The notes below the pieces were generated by a model that had not been told where the DNA came from, made no database searches, and saw nothing but the letters and a program-made list of their open reading frames with translations. A program made the position numbers and the translations under genes. This document shows, in pieces, positions 6,774-15,369 of a DNA stretch of 64,000 nt (positions are counted from its first letter, which is position 1; the number at the start of each line of letters is the position of its first letter). Origin of the DNA: Imperialibacter sp040222815 (GTDB lineage Bacteria > Bacteroidota > Bacteroidia > Cytophagales > Cyclobacteriaceae); assembly GCF_040222815.1 (NCBI RefSeq), contig NZ_JAVKCH010000048.1, positions 310,001 to 374,000 of the forward strand. The letters are read 5' to 3'.

Positions 6774-7190
6774 ATGAATGTTTCCGAAGCGTCAAATCAC
6801 AAAATCATAGAGTTCCCTAAAATTATCGATGAACGGGGGAATCTGACCTTCATGGAAAATGGGAACTATATCCCTTTTGATATAAAGAGAGTATTCTGGA
6901 CATATGATGTGCCTGGGGGAGAGACCAGGGGAGCACATGCCTATAAAGAGCAACACGAGGTGATTATTGCCCTGTCGGGGTCTTTTGATGTGGTAGTTAC
7001 AAGCGCTGATGGGCAAACGGAAAAAATTCAGCTAAATCGGTCTTATTACGGCTTGTATTTGCCCCCCATGACCTGGAGGCACATGGAAAATTTCAGCACT
7101 AATGCGTTGAGCTTCCACATCTCTAGCCACGAGTATCGGGAAAGTGATTATGTGAGAGACATCACCTCTTTTTTAAGACTGACAAAGTGA
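6774..7190 (+). CDS. FdtA/QdtA-type sugar 3,4-ketoisomerase-like cupin, first copy (variant active site)
   Basis: A 138-residue cupin of the WxcM/FdtA family. Such enzymes convert dTDP-4-keto-6-deoxyglucose to the 3-keto isomer, the step before 3-amination. The family motif RGxHAHxxxxQ reads RGAHAYKEQHE here: His55 is kept but the second histidine is Tyr57. The C-terminal region YGLYLPPMTWRHMENFS is typical. ATG 6774 is preferred to TTG 6768, which lies within a TACTTTTG sequence resembling a promoter. The next gene overlaps its stop and is a canonical paralogue, so this copy may have a changed specificity, bind substrate without catalysis, or form a heterodimer. Confidence 0.8.
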   Translation: MNVSEASNHKIIEFPKIIDERGNLTFMENGNYIPFDIKRVFWTYDVPGGETRGAHAYKEQHEVIIALSGSFDVVVTSADGQTEKIQLNRSYYGLYLPPMTWRHMENFSTNALSFHISSHEYRESDYVRDITSFLRLTK

Positions 7191-7603
7191 ACAAGTCAAC
7201 TGTTTTTGATTGTAGTTTGCTGGAGCTCCCGAAGATAAAGGCTGCATCGGGGAGTATTACTTCCATCAATAATTTTAAAGAAATTCCCTTCGGAATAAAG
7301 AGGACATACTACCTGTATGACTTACCAAGCGCTTCTTCCAGAGGGGGCCACGCTCACAAGGATCTTCACCAACTCATCATCGCTGCAAGTGGCAGCTTCG
7401 ATGTGATGTTGCAGGACGGAAGAATGAAAAGGACTGTCCAGTTGAATCAACCCAATATTGGTCTTTATTTGCCACCTGGTTTGTGGAGGGAGCTTTCCAA
7501 TTTTTCAAATGGAGCCATCTGTCTGGTACTTGCCTCTGAGCTATATACAGAAGAGGACTATATAAGAGATTTCGATCAGTTTCTGACATATAAATCTTTA
7601 TAG
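7187..7603 (+). CDS. fdtA: FdtA/QdtA-type dTDP-4-oxo-6-deoxyglucose 3,4-ketoisomerase, second copy
   Basis: A 138-residue paralogue of the previous gene with the intact motif RGGHAHKDLHQ (His55 and His57, the two histidines implicated in catalysis in FdtA). It keeps the IGLYLPPGLWRELSNFS core. The GTG start at 7187 overlaps the preceding TGA, so the two are translationally coupled. With the DegT aminotransferase at 9958 and an acyltransferase it completes a route to a dTDP-3-amino-3,6-dideoxyhexose (Fuc3N or Qui3N). The dTDP-glucose synthase and dehydratase (RmlA/RmlB) are not in this window and must be elsewhere. Confidence 0.85.
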   Translation: MNKSTVFDCSLLELPKIKAASGSITSINNFKEIPFGIKRTYYLYDLPSASSRGGHAHKDLHQLIIAASGSFDVMLQDGRMKRTVQLNQPNIGLYLPPGLWRELSNFSNGAICLVLASELYTEEDYIRDFDQFLTYKSL

Positions 7604-7622
7604 CACCAAAGGTTTCTATTAT

Positions 7623-8549
7623 ATGGAAATAGTTGAAGTAACAGCACAAGAATATAACGCAATGGTCGACGCTGCGCACGTGTTTAGTACCGTGGGCTTT
7701 AATACCCTGAACGCTGACAAAGTCGACGCTGTAAAATTCTTAGTATTTAAGGATTCAAAAATACGCATGGGGTTGATTCTTGGCATCAAAGGAGCGACAG
7801 CGAAATCCCCTTTTTCGGCTCCCTTTGGAGGGTTTTCTATGGCCGGAAGCCCGTCGCTGGAGCAACTCGACGAAGCCGCTGATGCTTTGAAAAGCTGGAT
7901 AACGGGCAACCTCCTCACGGAGCTGGTCATCACTCCGCCGCCACTGCTTTACGACCCTTCGGTGCTATCGAAAGTGACCAATGTGCTTTATAGAAAGGGG
8001 TTTGTTCAGAAAAATATGGATCTCAATTACGCTCTCGACCTGGAAACGGAGCTGCCCTATGCCAGTCTATTGCGAAAAAACGCCAGAAAAAACCTGAACA
8101 ACGCCCTGGCCAACAAACTGGCACTCAGGGTGTGCACTACGCCAGACGAGCAAGAGGCAGCCTATCAGGTGATTGCGGCCAACAGGGCAGCCAAAGGCTA
8201 TCCTTTGCGAATGACCTGGCAGCAGATGCTCAGCACCACCAAAATTATTGAAGCCGATTTTTTTCTGGTGACAAAAGAGGACGTAACCGTTGCCGCTGCC
8301 ATTGTTTTCGCCGTAACGGACGACATCATGCAGGTGATCTACTGGGGTGATATGGTAGAGTACTCTCACTTGCGACCTGTTAATTTTCTTGCCTGCCAGC
8401 TTTTTGAGCATTATCGAAACGCTGGAAAAAAGGTATTGGACATTGGCCCATCGACTGAAGACTCTCTGCCCAACTACGGTTTGTGTGATTTCAAAGAGAG
8501 CATAGGTTGTGAGGTGAGTATAAAGCCTTCCTATATTTGGTCAGTTTGA
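7623..8549 (+). CDS. GNAT/FemAB-like acyltransferase of the amino-sugar block
   Basis: A 308-residue protein with an N-terminal FemAB/GNAT-like half and a C-terminal GNAT fold (DFFLVTKEDVTVAAAIVFAV, then KVLDIGPSTEDSLPNYGL). Proteins of this kind in amino-sugar loci are usually annotated as GNAT acetyltransferases and may N-acylate a dTDP- or UDP-amino sugar, or add an amino acid. ATG at 7623, 19 bases after the ketoisomerase stop. It lies between the two ketoisomerases and the two aminotransferases, so a role in finishing that sugar is likely, but the acyl donor cannot be told. Confidence 0.6.
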   Translation: MEIVEVTAQEYNAMVDAAHVFSTVGFNTLNADKVDAVKFLVFKDSKIRMGLILGIKGATAKSPFSAPFGGFSMAGSPSLEQLDEAADALKSWITGNLLTELVITPPPLLYDPSVLSKVTNVLYRKGFVQKNMDLNYALDLETELPYASLLRKNARKNLNNALANKLALRVCTTPDEQEAAYQVIAANRAAKGYPLRMTWQQMLSTTKIIEADFFLVTKEDVTVAAAIVFAVTDDIMQVIYWGDMVEYSHLRPVNFLACQLFEHYRNAGKKVLDIGPSTEDSLPNYGLCDFKESIGCEVSIKPSYIWSV

Positions 8550-8553
8550 AAGA

Positions 8554-9468
8554 ATGGTCATAGCTAACCCCGACAAATACCTTCTTCCAACGTACCGGCT
8601 AAGCCCATTTAGCACTGCTGATGTGGCACTCAATCATGAATTGCCATCCGAAGACTATGCTGAAACGTATTTCGGAGAACGGTTCGCCCCTCGTCGTTAC
8701 AAGTATTGCATGTCAGGCAGAGAAGCTATTCACCAGGCGCTTACTCATTATCATTTGCAGCCGGATGATGTGGTCACCATTATCACCACCACCAATAATT
8801 TCTATATCAGCAGTTGCGTGACTAATGAGATCGGGCGGTTTTGTAAATGGTCAAGAAAAATTGAGCAGGCTACAAAAGTGCTTTTTGTGAATCATGAGTT
8901 TGGCTACCCGGTAGAAGACATGGATGCGTTGGTAAAGCATGGCTTGCCAATTATTGAAGACTGTGCCTATTCCTTTTTGTCTCACAATGCAGCTGGAAAT
9001 ACGGGGCACCTGGGAGACTTTACCATTTACAGTTTTCCCAAGATATTCCCCGTTCAAATAGGGGGCCTCCTGACAATGAAGGACGATCTGGATGACGAGA
9101 AGTTTTCTCAGCAACTTCTGCCGAACCAGGAGCACGACTACATACAAAAGGTGGCTTCCCACTTCTTGCGGAAAATCGCTGACATTGCGAGCCAACGAAT
9201 TGAGAACTATCATTTTCTCGTTAACGGGCTCACCAGTATGGGATTCAGTGAGCGCATTCCTCTCAGTGACGGAATAGTGCCAGGAGCCTGTCTCTTTAGG
9301 AACAACGGTCTGCTTAACCTGCCCGAGCTCAAGGAAGCATTATGGGAAAAAGGGATTCAATGTAGCATCTTTTACGGCGAGGATACATTTTTTATTCCGG
9401 TGCATCAGGTGTTAAAAAAGCCTGACTTGACATATTTTTTAAGCAACATAAAAATCAACCTGAAATGA
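8554..9468 (+). CDS. Atypical short DegT/DnrJ/EryC1-like aminotransferase
   Basis: A 304-residue PLP fold-type I protein, some 60-70 residues shorter than ordinary sugar aminotransferases. The PLP-contacting Asp136 (IIEDCAYSF) and Lys163 (IYSFPKIFPVQIGG) are in place, so catalysis is possible, but the C-terminal part is reduced. It overlaps the next acyltransferase gene (ATG inside its stop). Two aminotransferases in one block may mean a diamino sugar, or this one may be an accessory subunit of the full-length enzyme at 9958. Family assignment is reasonable; the reaction is unknown. Confidence 0.65.
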   Translation: MVIANPDKYLLPTYRLSPFSTADVALNHELPSEDYAETYFGERFAPRRYKYCMSGREAIHQALTHYHLQPDDVVTIITTTNNFYISSCVTNEIGRFCKWSRKIEQATKVLFVNHEFGYPVEDMDALVKHGLPIIEDCAYSFLSHNAAGNTGHLGDFTIYSFPKIFPVQIGGLLTMKDDLDDEKFSQQLLPNQEHDYIQKVASHFLRKIADIASQRIENYHFLVNGLTSMGFSERIPLSDGIVPGACLFRNNGLLNLPELKEALWEKGIQCSIFYGEDTFFIPVHQVLKKPDLTYFLSNIKINLK

Positions 9469-9965
9469 AATTTTCCAACATTATTCTGGGAAAAGACGTT
9501 GAAATTGATCCTTCTTCCAATTTTAATAATGTAGATATTGGGGACAACACCCGTATAGCTAAACGATGTAGCATATTTGGTAGCCCTGAGTTCATTCTCG
9601 AGATAGGGAAAGAGTGTTACGTTGGAATGAACACCACCATCGATGGTTACTTAGAGAAAGTGACGATTGGAGCGAATGTTAGCATTGCACAGAATGTACA
9701 CATCATGTCGGCCTCCGGGCCAAATGCGTCGAAGGCCTTTCAAAGGATATTCCCAATTGAACGAATCCCGGTCATAATTGGCAATCATTGTTGGATTGGG
9801 GCATCTTCGGTTATTATGCCCGGTGTTGAATTGGGCAAGTTTTGTATTGTCGGGGTAAATAGCTTTGTTACAAAAAGCTTTCCTGACTACTCCATCATAG
9901 GAGGAAGCCCGGCGAAACTAATCAGGACACTAACTGACGAAGAAATAAGCAAGCTGCATGAGTGA
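9465..9965 (+). CDS. Left-handed beta-helix (hexapeptide) acyltransferase
   Basis: A 166-residue hexapeptide-repeat protein of the maltose/sugar O- or N-acetyltransferase class. Repeats of the form (I/V)GxxxxI run through residues about 20-150 (for example VDIGDNTRIA, VTIGANVSIA), with the HCWIGASSVIMPGVELGK segment that closes the acyl-CoA site and a C-terminal GGSPAKLIR. It probably transfers an acetyl or other acyl group to the amino sugar made by the neighbours, as FdtC or QdtC do in the Fuc3NAc and Qui3NAc routes. It overlaps genes on both sides by 4-8 bases. Confidence 0.75.
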   Translation: MKFSNIILGKDVEIDPSSNFNNVDIGDNTRIAKRCSIFGSPEFILEIGKECYVGMNTTIDGYLEKVTIGANVSIAQNVHIMSASGPNASKAFQRIFPIERIPVIIGNHCWIGASSVIMPGVELGKFCIVGVNSFVTKSFPDYSIIGGSPAKLIRTLTDEEISKLHE

Positions 9966-11088
9966 AATTAAGTTTCTTGATTTACTAAAAATTAATCAGC
10001 AGCATAGAACTGAATTGATTCAGGCGGTCACGGAAGTGATTGACTCTGGCTGGTTTCTAAACGGAGACTTCCTGACAAAATTTGAGCAGGAATTTGCGAC
10101 CTACACCGGTGCGAAGCATGTAATTGGCGTGGCCAACGGGCTGGATGCCCTCAAACTCATCTTTCAATCTTATAAAGAGCAGGGGGTTTTAAAGGATGGC
10201 GACGAGGTCATCGTGCCTGCTCATACCTTTATTGCTTCCACACTGGCGGTGACCGACAATAAGCTGGTTCCCATATTTGTGGAGCCGGATCCGGCCGGTT
10301 TCAATATGGACATTGACTTGATTGAGCGGCGAATCACACCCAAAACCAAAGTTATTTTGGTGGTGCACCTCTATGGACGAGTATGCTGGTCAGACGAGTT
10401 GGAACGCCTGGCGGAGAAGTACCAACTAAAAATTATCGAAGACAATGCGCAGGCTGTGGGGGCGGAGTGGAAAGGCCGAAAGACAGGGTCGCTGGGGCAT
10501 GCGGCTGCATTCAGCTTTTACCCGGGGAAGAACCTGGGGGCTTTAGGAGATGGTGGAGCGGTAGCTACAGCCGACGCAGACCTGGCACAAAAGGTAAAAG
10601 CGATTGCCAACTACGGCAGCGGAAGAAAATACGAACACTTGTACAAGGGTATCAACAGCCGCCTCGACGAAATACAGGCAGCCTTTTTATCAGTGAAACT
10701 AAAATCACTCGACGCCGGGAATGAAAGACGGCGGGAAGTGGCCGATCGCTACCTGGCTGGCATCACCAACCCGTTGATTGAACTGCCCTCGTACCCGCAG
10801 GCGCAGGAGGGAAGCGCTGATAGAAAAGGACATGTATGGCACCTTTTTGTCATCAAAACCAAACAACGGGAAGCCTTGCAAAAGCACCTCGCAGCCAGGG
10901 AAATCCAAACACTCATTCATTACCCAACACCTCCTCACAAGCAATTGGCTTACTCAGAATATGGCCATTTGAATTATCCAATCAGTGAACAAATAGCGGA
11001 GGAGGTATTGAGCTTGCCGATCAGTCAGGTATTGGCCGGGGAGGGAGCAGACTTTGTCATACAAGCTGTCAATGAATTTAGGGTATAA
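9958..11088 (+). CDS. fdtB: dTDP-3-amino-3,6-dideoxyhexose aminotransferase (FdtB/QdtB type)
   Basis: A 376-residue DegT/DnrJ/EryC1/StrS aminotransferase of normal length. The Schiff-base lysine is Lys191 in AFSFYPGKNLGALGDGG, and the PLP-pairing acid is Asp162 in IIEDNAQAVGA. The sequence style (DLLKINxxxRxEL, SGWFLNG, YGSxxKYEH) is that of FdtB/QdtB, which put an amino group on C3 of the 3-keto sugar produced by the ketoisomerase upstream. The ATG at 9958 overlaps the acyltransferase gene. Strong family call; Fuc3N versus Qui3N cannot be decided. Confidence 0.87.
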   Translation: MSEIKFLDLLKINQQHRTELIQAVTEVIDSGWFLNGDFLTKFEQEFATYTGAKHVIGVANGLDALKLIFQSYKEQGVLKDGDEVIVPAHTFIASTLAVTDNKLVPIFVEPDPAGFNMDIDLIERRITPKTKVILVVHLYGRVCWSDELERLAEKYQLKIIEDNAQAVGAEWKGRKTGSLGHAAAFSFYPGKNLGALGDGGAVATADADLAQKVKAIANYGSGRKYEHLYKGINSRLDEIQAAFLSVKLKSLDAGNERRREVADRYLAGITNPLIELPSYPQAQEGSADRKGHVWHLFVIKTKQREALQKHLAAREIQTLIHYPTPPHKQLAYSEYGHLNYPISEQIAEEVLSLPISQVLAGEGADFVIQAVNEFRV

Positions 11089-11145
11089 TCTTGTTGCTCC
11101 AGAGGGCTGTTTCGCCTGTTGTTACTTTGGCCACCAGAAAGACTA

Positions 11146-12633
11146 ATGTCAGATAAATCCTCCTACAGATCGATTTTCAAATCAACCTCGCTGTTTGGAG
11201 GCGTCCAGGTATTTAACATCATCATCACCATCATTAGAGGAAAATTTGTAGCCGTGCTGCTAGGGCCGGCCGGAATGGGTATCAATGGGCTCTTTATGAC
11301 CACCATTCAAATGCTGCAGAACATCACCAACCTGGGTTTGCCACAGTCTGCCGTTCGGGATATTGCCGCTTCCAGCAACGACCCGGGAAAAATTGCTGTG
11401 ACCTATACAGTCTTCAGAAGATGGATTTGGTTCACTGCGCTACTTGGCGGGGGCCTTACTTTTTTTGGCGCTCCATTCCTGAGCCAATATGTCTTTCAAA
11501 ATGACAGTTACGCCTGGGCTTTCAGGCTTCTTTCAGTGACTTTTGTTTTTGGTGCGGTTAGTGGTGGGATTTACACCCTTTTGCGAGGCCTTAGACGCCT
11601 GAAAGCCCTCGCCAGCGCCAATGTATTGGGTAGCCTGGCTGGATTGCTGGTGGCGGTACCTCTTTTTTACTTTTTTGGAATACAGGGGATTGTTCCTGCC
11701 ATCTTAGCCACAGCCATGGCCAATTTCGGGATAGCGCTGTTTTTCAAAAATCGTGAAGTTAAGATCGAATCAGCCGAGCTGAACTACAAGCGGACTTTCT
11801 TTCAGGGCCTCGATATGGCAAAATTGGGTGTCAGTCTGTCCGCCAGCATGCTCATGACTTCAGGAATCTCCTTTGTACTTCTCACGTTTATCAATCGGCA
11901 GGGGTCTGAAGCCGACGTGGGTTTGTACAATGCCGGCCTCACCATCACCAATACCTATGTTGGCCTGGTGTTTACGGCCCTGGCCACCGACTATTTCCCC
12001 CGCTTGGCAGAAAAAATCAATTTAAAGACAGAGGAATGGAAACAGGTGGTTCACCAACAACTGGAGCTCATGCTCCTGATCCTGGCTCCCCTACTTGTTG
12101 TTTTGATATTGACAGCTCCTATTTTTATAAAACTCCTCCTCAGTGAGCAGTTTTTGTCGGTCATACCTTATTTATTGTGGGCAGTAGTAGGCGTGTTTCT
12201 CAAAGCCCCGGTGTGGGTGTTGGGCTATATATTTATTGCTTCAGGCAACAATAGGGTATTTCTTGTGACAGAAGCGTCTGCCGCTCTCATTCAGTTGGCA
12301 CTAAATATTTTTTTTTATCAGCAGTATGGCCTGGAAGGATTAGGGGTAGCCCTGGGCTGTTCCTACTTGTTGAGTTTCTGCACGCTGCTGGTGGTTATGA
12401 AATGGATTTATGGATTTTCTTTCAATAGTAGCCAATGGAAGATAGTACTGATTCTCTTTGTGCTTGTGCTGGCATCGGCGCTTTCAGCCAAATACCTGAA
12501 CTACCCCTTGGCTTACCTGAGTGGGGGATTCTTTCTGATTTTAGTAGGGTGGTTCTCTTTGCAAAAGCTCAACCAGTTGATGGATATTAGGGGTGCGATA
12601 CAAAACCTGGCAACCAGGTTTAGAAAACGTTAG
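11146..12633 (+). CDS. wzx: Wzx-type O-antigen/polysaccharide flippase
   Basis: A 495-residue polytopic membrane protein of the MOP superfamily with about 12-14 hydrophobic segments, opening SIFKSTSLFGGVQVFNIIIT, a classic Wzx start. It should move the undecaprenyl-diphosphate-linked repeat unit from cytoplasm to periplasm. ATG 11146 is chosen over TTG 11119, because the family begins at the first membrane segment and the extra nine residues are charged. The gene follows the amino-sugar block and precedes the glycosyltransferases. Together with a Wzy-like protein at 20823 it indicates a Wzx/Wzy-dependent pathway rather than an ABC exporter; no Wzm/Wzt is present. Confidence 0.88.
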   Translation: MSDKSSYRSIFKSTSLFGGVQVFNIIITIIRGKFVAVLLGPAGMGINGLFMTTIQMLQNITNLGLPQSAVRDIAASSNDPGKIAVTYTVFRRWIWFTALLGGGLTFFGAPFLSQYVFQNDSYAWAFRLLSVTFVFGAVSGGIYTLLRGLRRLKALASANVLGSLAGLLVAVPLFYFFGIQGIVPAILATAMANFGIALFFKNREVKIESAELNYKRTFFQGLDMAKLGVSLSASMLMTSGISFVLLTFINRQGSEADVGLYNAGLTITNTYVGLVFTALATDYFPRLAEKINLKTEEWKQVVHQQLELMLLILAPLLVVLILTAPIFIKLLLSEQFLSVIPYLLWAVVGVFLKAPVWVLGYIFIASGNNRVFLVTEASAALIQLALNIFFYQQYGLEGLGVALGCSYLLSFCTLLVVMKWIYGFSFNSSQWKIVLILFVLVLASALSAKYLNYPLAYLSGGFFLILVGWFSLQKLNQLMDIRGAIQNLATRFRKR

Positions 12634-12635
12634 AG

Positions 12636-13610
12636 ATGGCGAAACCTGAGCTAGTTACGGTAGCGGTTACTGCTTTTAATTCGGCAAAAACAATTGTCGA
12701 CACACTTGAAAGTGTGATAAAGCAATCATATCAACAATTGGAGCTGATTATTTCTGACGATGCTTCTTCTGATAATAGTGTGGAGCTGGCAAAAAAGTGG
12801 CTTGCAAGCCCCGACAATAGCCGACGGTTTGTTGATACCAGAATAATAACAGTTCCACACAACACCGGTGTATCTGCCAATTGTAACCGATGCATTAGGG
12901 CAGCTCAGGCTGACTGGATCAAATTCATTGCCGGTGATGACATTTTAATGCCCAATTGCATCGAAGACAATATGCGGTTTGCTGCGAAGCATCCAGAGGC
13001 TCAAGTCATTTTCTCCCAGGTAAATGTGTACGTTAACAACTTTGAAAAGGAAAACTTCCTGAGAGTGATACCGGCACAGTTTCCCGACAACCTGATGAAT
13101 CCGGAATTTTCCGCCAATGACCAATGGCGGCGGCTGCTGGTATCGGATCGTATGCATTACACACCCTCCTATTTTTTCAACCGGAAGGCCCTGGATCAAG
13201 TAGGAAACTATGATGAAAGCAACCGGCTGGTAGAAGATTACCCCATGTGGTTGAAATTGACCGGGGCTGGCGAGCGGTTGTATTACTTCCACACACCCAC
13301 GGTTGGTTATCGCATGCATGCAAAGGCCCTCAATAATATTGGCGATGCCGGTTTGTTCAAGCCCCTGTCGGTGAAGGCATTTGCCATACGGCGGCAAATG
13401 GCGCACCCTCATTTACCAACTGATATTGTTGGCAAAGAAAAGTGGGAGCAGGGAGTGAAGAAATTCTTTTTGGCGATCGGTGCCAACAAGAACACCGCCA
13501 TTGCCCGCACGCTTTATCGTTTGCTGTCAGTTTATCTGAACCCCTGGCAGTATGTCTATGCGGTCAAAAAGCGACTTCCAGCTAATAAAGGGAATATATT
13601 TTATCAATGA
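12636..13610 (+). CDS. Family 2 glycosyltransferase
   Basis: A 324-residue GT-A fold enzyme. The N-terminus VTVAVTAFNSAKTIVDTLES, the nucleotide-binding ISDDASSDNS and the DxD-like AGDDIL around residue 97 are standard GT2 motifs; the C-terminal part has EDYPMWLKLTGAGER. It adds one sugar to the lipid-linked repeat unit at the cytoplasmic face. Two bases separate it from the flippase and it overlaps the next GT2 by 4 bases. Donor and acceptor unknown. Confidence 0.85.
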   Translation: MAKPELVTVAVTAFNSAKTIVDTLESVIKQSYQQLELIISDDASSDNSVELAKKWLASPDNSRRFVDTRIITVPHNTGVSANCNRCIRAAQADWIKFIAGDDILMPNCIEDNMRFAAKHPEAQVIFSQVNVYVNNFEKENFLRVIPAQFPDNLMNPEFSANDQWRRLLVSDRMHYTPSYFFNRKALDQVGNYDESNRLVEDYPMWLKLTGAGERLYYFHTPTVGYRMHAKALNNIGDAGLFKPLSVKAFAIRRQMAHPHLPTDIVGKEKWEQGVKKFFLAIGANKNTAIARTLYRLLSVYLNPWQYVYAVKKRLPANKGNIFYQ

Positions 13611-14605
13611 AGCTGAGTATCATTGTGCCTGTTTACAACGTGGAGGAATATCTGGAAAGGTGTGTCCGAAGTTTGGAAGACCAGGATTTGGCCAAAGATG
13701 AGTATGAGATTATCGTGGTGAACGATGGTTCTCCCGACAACTCAAAGCAGCTCATTGAAAAACTCCAAGCCGAATTTTCGAACATTATTTTAATTGACCA
13801 GGAGAACCAGGGGGTTTCCATGGCAAGGAACAATGCGATAGAACGAGCAACCGGTGAGTATATTTTGCCGATAGACCCTGACGATTATGTCCTGCCCAAT
13901 ACGTTAGCACACCTGTATAACAAGGCGCACACTTTGCAGGTGGATGTGCTTTTTGCGGGCTTTGAAATTTTCGACAGGGACGGGGCTTCAGAATGGAAAA
14001 CACAATACCAGGTGCAGGCAAAGGAAGTTTGGAGCGGGGTTGATGCGTATTTTGCTGCCAGAGGGCCAAGGGTAAAAGATCCCGACAGGTCGTGGGGAAT
14101 ATTATTCTGTCGCTCCTTTTTGAAAGAAACTGAGGTTGATTATCCCAGGGACGTGCCGTATCTGGAAGACGGTCTGTTTGTAGGCAAGGTATTTTCTGTA
14201 GCAAACAGGGTAGGGTTTGACAACGAAGTTTTTTATCAAAGGACTACCCGACCGGGGTCAGCAACGCACTCGTCATTGATTAAGACTAAAAAAGGATTGG
14301 ATGGCTTCCTTGTAGCCATTCAGGATGTCGACTTGTTCCTGACGAAACTTAACCACTCAGAGCAAAGCAGGCAACTTCTCAATCACCTGAAAGCCAAGTT
14401 CATATTACTGCCTTTAACTATCACCATTTCCAATCACAGGTGGTTGGGCTATTTTAAAATTATATTTTCTCTTAGAAAACTTGGTGTAGAGAAAATCGAC
14501 TGTGCTGGAGTCAGGTCTGTCTATCTGGAATATGCCAGGGCGTTTAACCGCTCCTCTGTTCTTTTCCCTTATTTTTATTTTAAGATTACCAAGAAGAATG
14601 TATAG
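13607..14605 (+). CDS. Family 2 glycosyltransferase
   Basis: A 332-residue GT2 enzyme starting SIIVPVYNVEEYLERCVRSL with VVNDGSPDNS and the metal-binding PIDPDDYV. The hydrophobic C-terminus may attach it to the membrane. It is probably the partner of the preceding GT2 in building the repeat unit. Its last eight bases overlap the start of the sulfotransferase gene. Confidence 0.85.
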   Translation: MKLSIIVPVYNVEEYLERCVRSLEDQDLAKDEYEIIVVNDGSPDNSKQLIEKLQAEFSNIILIDQENQGVSMARNNAIERATGEYILPIDPDDYVLPNTLAHLYNKAHTLQVDVLFAGFEIFDRDGASEWKTQYQVQAKEVWSGVDAYFAARGPRVKDPDRSWGILFCRSFLKETEVDYPRDVPYLEDGLFVGKVFSVANRVGFDNEVFYQRTTRPGSATHSSLIKTKKGLDGFLVAIQDVDLFLTKLNHSEQSRQLLNHLKAKFILLPLTITISNHRWLGYFKIIFSLRKLGVEKIDCAGVRSVYLEYARAFNRSSVLFPYFYFKITKKNV

Positions 14606-15365
14606 CCTGGGAATTAAACTGAGCCTTTTAAATAAAATTAAGAAGCCAAATAAAAATGCAACCTTCGTCTTTGGTCTGCAAAAAAGTGGCACTTCGGCGA
14701 TAACCGGGCTGTTGGCAGCATATACAGGAAAATCGGCTACCATCGACACGAAATACCTTTGGGAACCCTATAGGACTCAACTTCTGGAGGACGAATTGAC
14801 GATAAAGCAATTAGTGAACCGATTTAGTTATCCCTTTTCAAAAGAGATTATCAAAGAACCTTCCGCCACTTTTTTTATCGACAAGGTTAGTGAGTTCTTC
14901 AGCCTCGACAAGTTTATATTTATTGTCAGAAATCCTTTTGACAATATACGGAGCATTCTGAACAGACTAAGCTTGCCGGGAGACGACGATCACATTGACC
15001 CGAGCAGGATTCACCCGAACTGGCGGTATATTTTTAAAAGTGAGGGCCAGGCAAATTACATTGACACGTTAATAGCCAACTGGCTTGCAGCAAATGACCA
15101 ACCTGGCTGGACTTCCCATCCGGGATGTCTATTGATCCGGTATGAGGACTTCAATGCGGATAAAGAAGGAGTCATTGGCCACATTTCGCACCAACTTGGC
15201 TTTGGTCGGATGAACGATATCAGCGATATCGTCGACAAACAGTTTCAGCCGAAGGGATCAAGCCCCGACAGCCTGGTGGAATTTTTTGGACAAAAGAATT
15301 TTGAGAAAATAGCAAGTAAATGTGAAAAGGTTGGGCATGAACTTGGCTACCAACGACTGGCGTGA
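14598..15365 (+). CDS. PAPS-dependent carbohydrate sulfotransferase
   Basis: A 255-residue sulfotransferase. The 5'-phosphosulfate loop is FGLQKSGTSAI (residues 25-35) and the 3'-phosphate site is FIVRNPFDNIRSIL near residue 115. The family moves sulfate from PAPS to a hydroxyl or amine. In a marine-type exopolysaccharide cluster it would make the polymer sulfated. ATG 14598 is chosen; an upstream in-frame ATG at 14502 would run 100 bases into the GT2 gene. The PAPS synthesis genes are not in this window. Confidence 0.78.
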   Translation: MYSLGIKLSLLNKIKKPNKNATFVFGLQKSGTSAITGLLAAYTGKSATIDTKYLWEPYRTQLLEDELTIKQLVNRFSYPFSKEIIKEPSATFFIDKVSEFFSLDKFIFIVRNPFDNIRSILNRLSLPGDDDHIDPSRIHPNWRYIFKSEGQANYIDTLIANWLAANDQPGWTSHPGCLLIRYEDFNADKEGVIGHISHQLGFGRMNDISDIVDKQFQPKGSSPDSLVEFFGQKNFEKIASKCEKVGHELGYQRLA

Positions 15366-15369
15366 CAAA

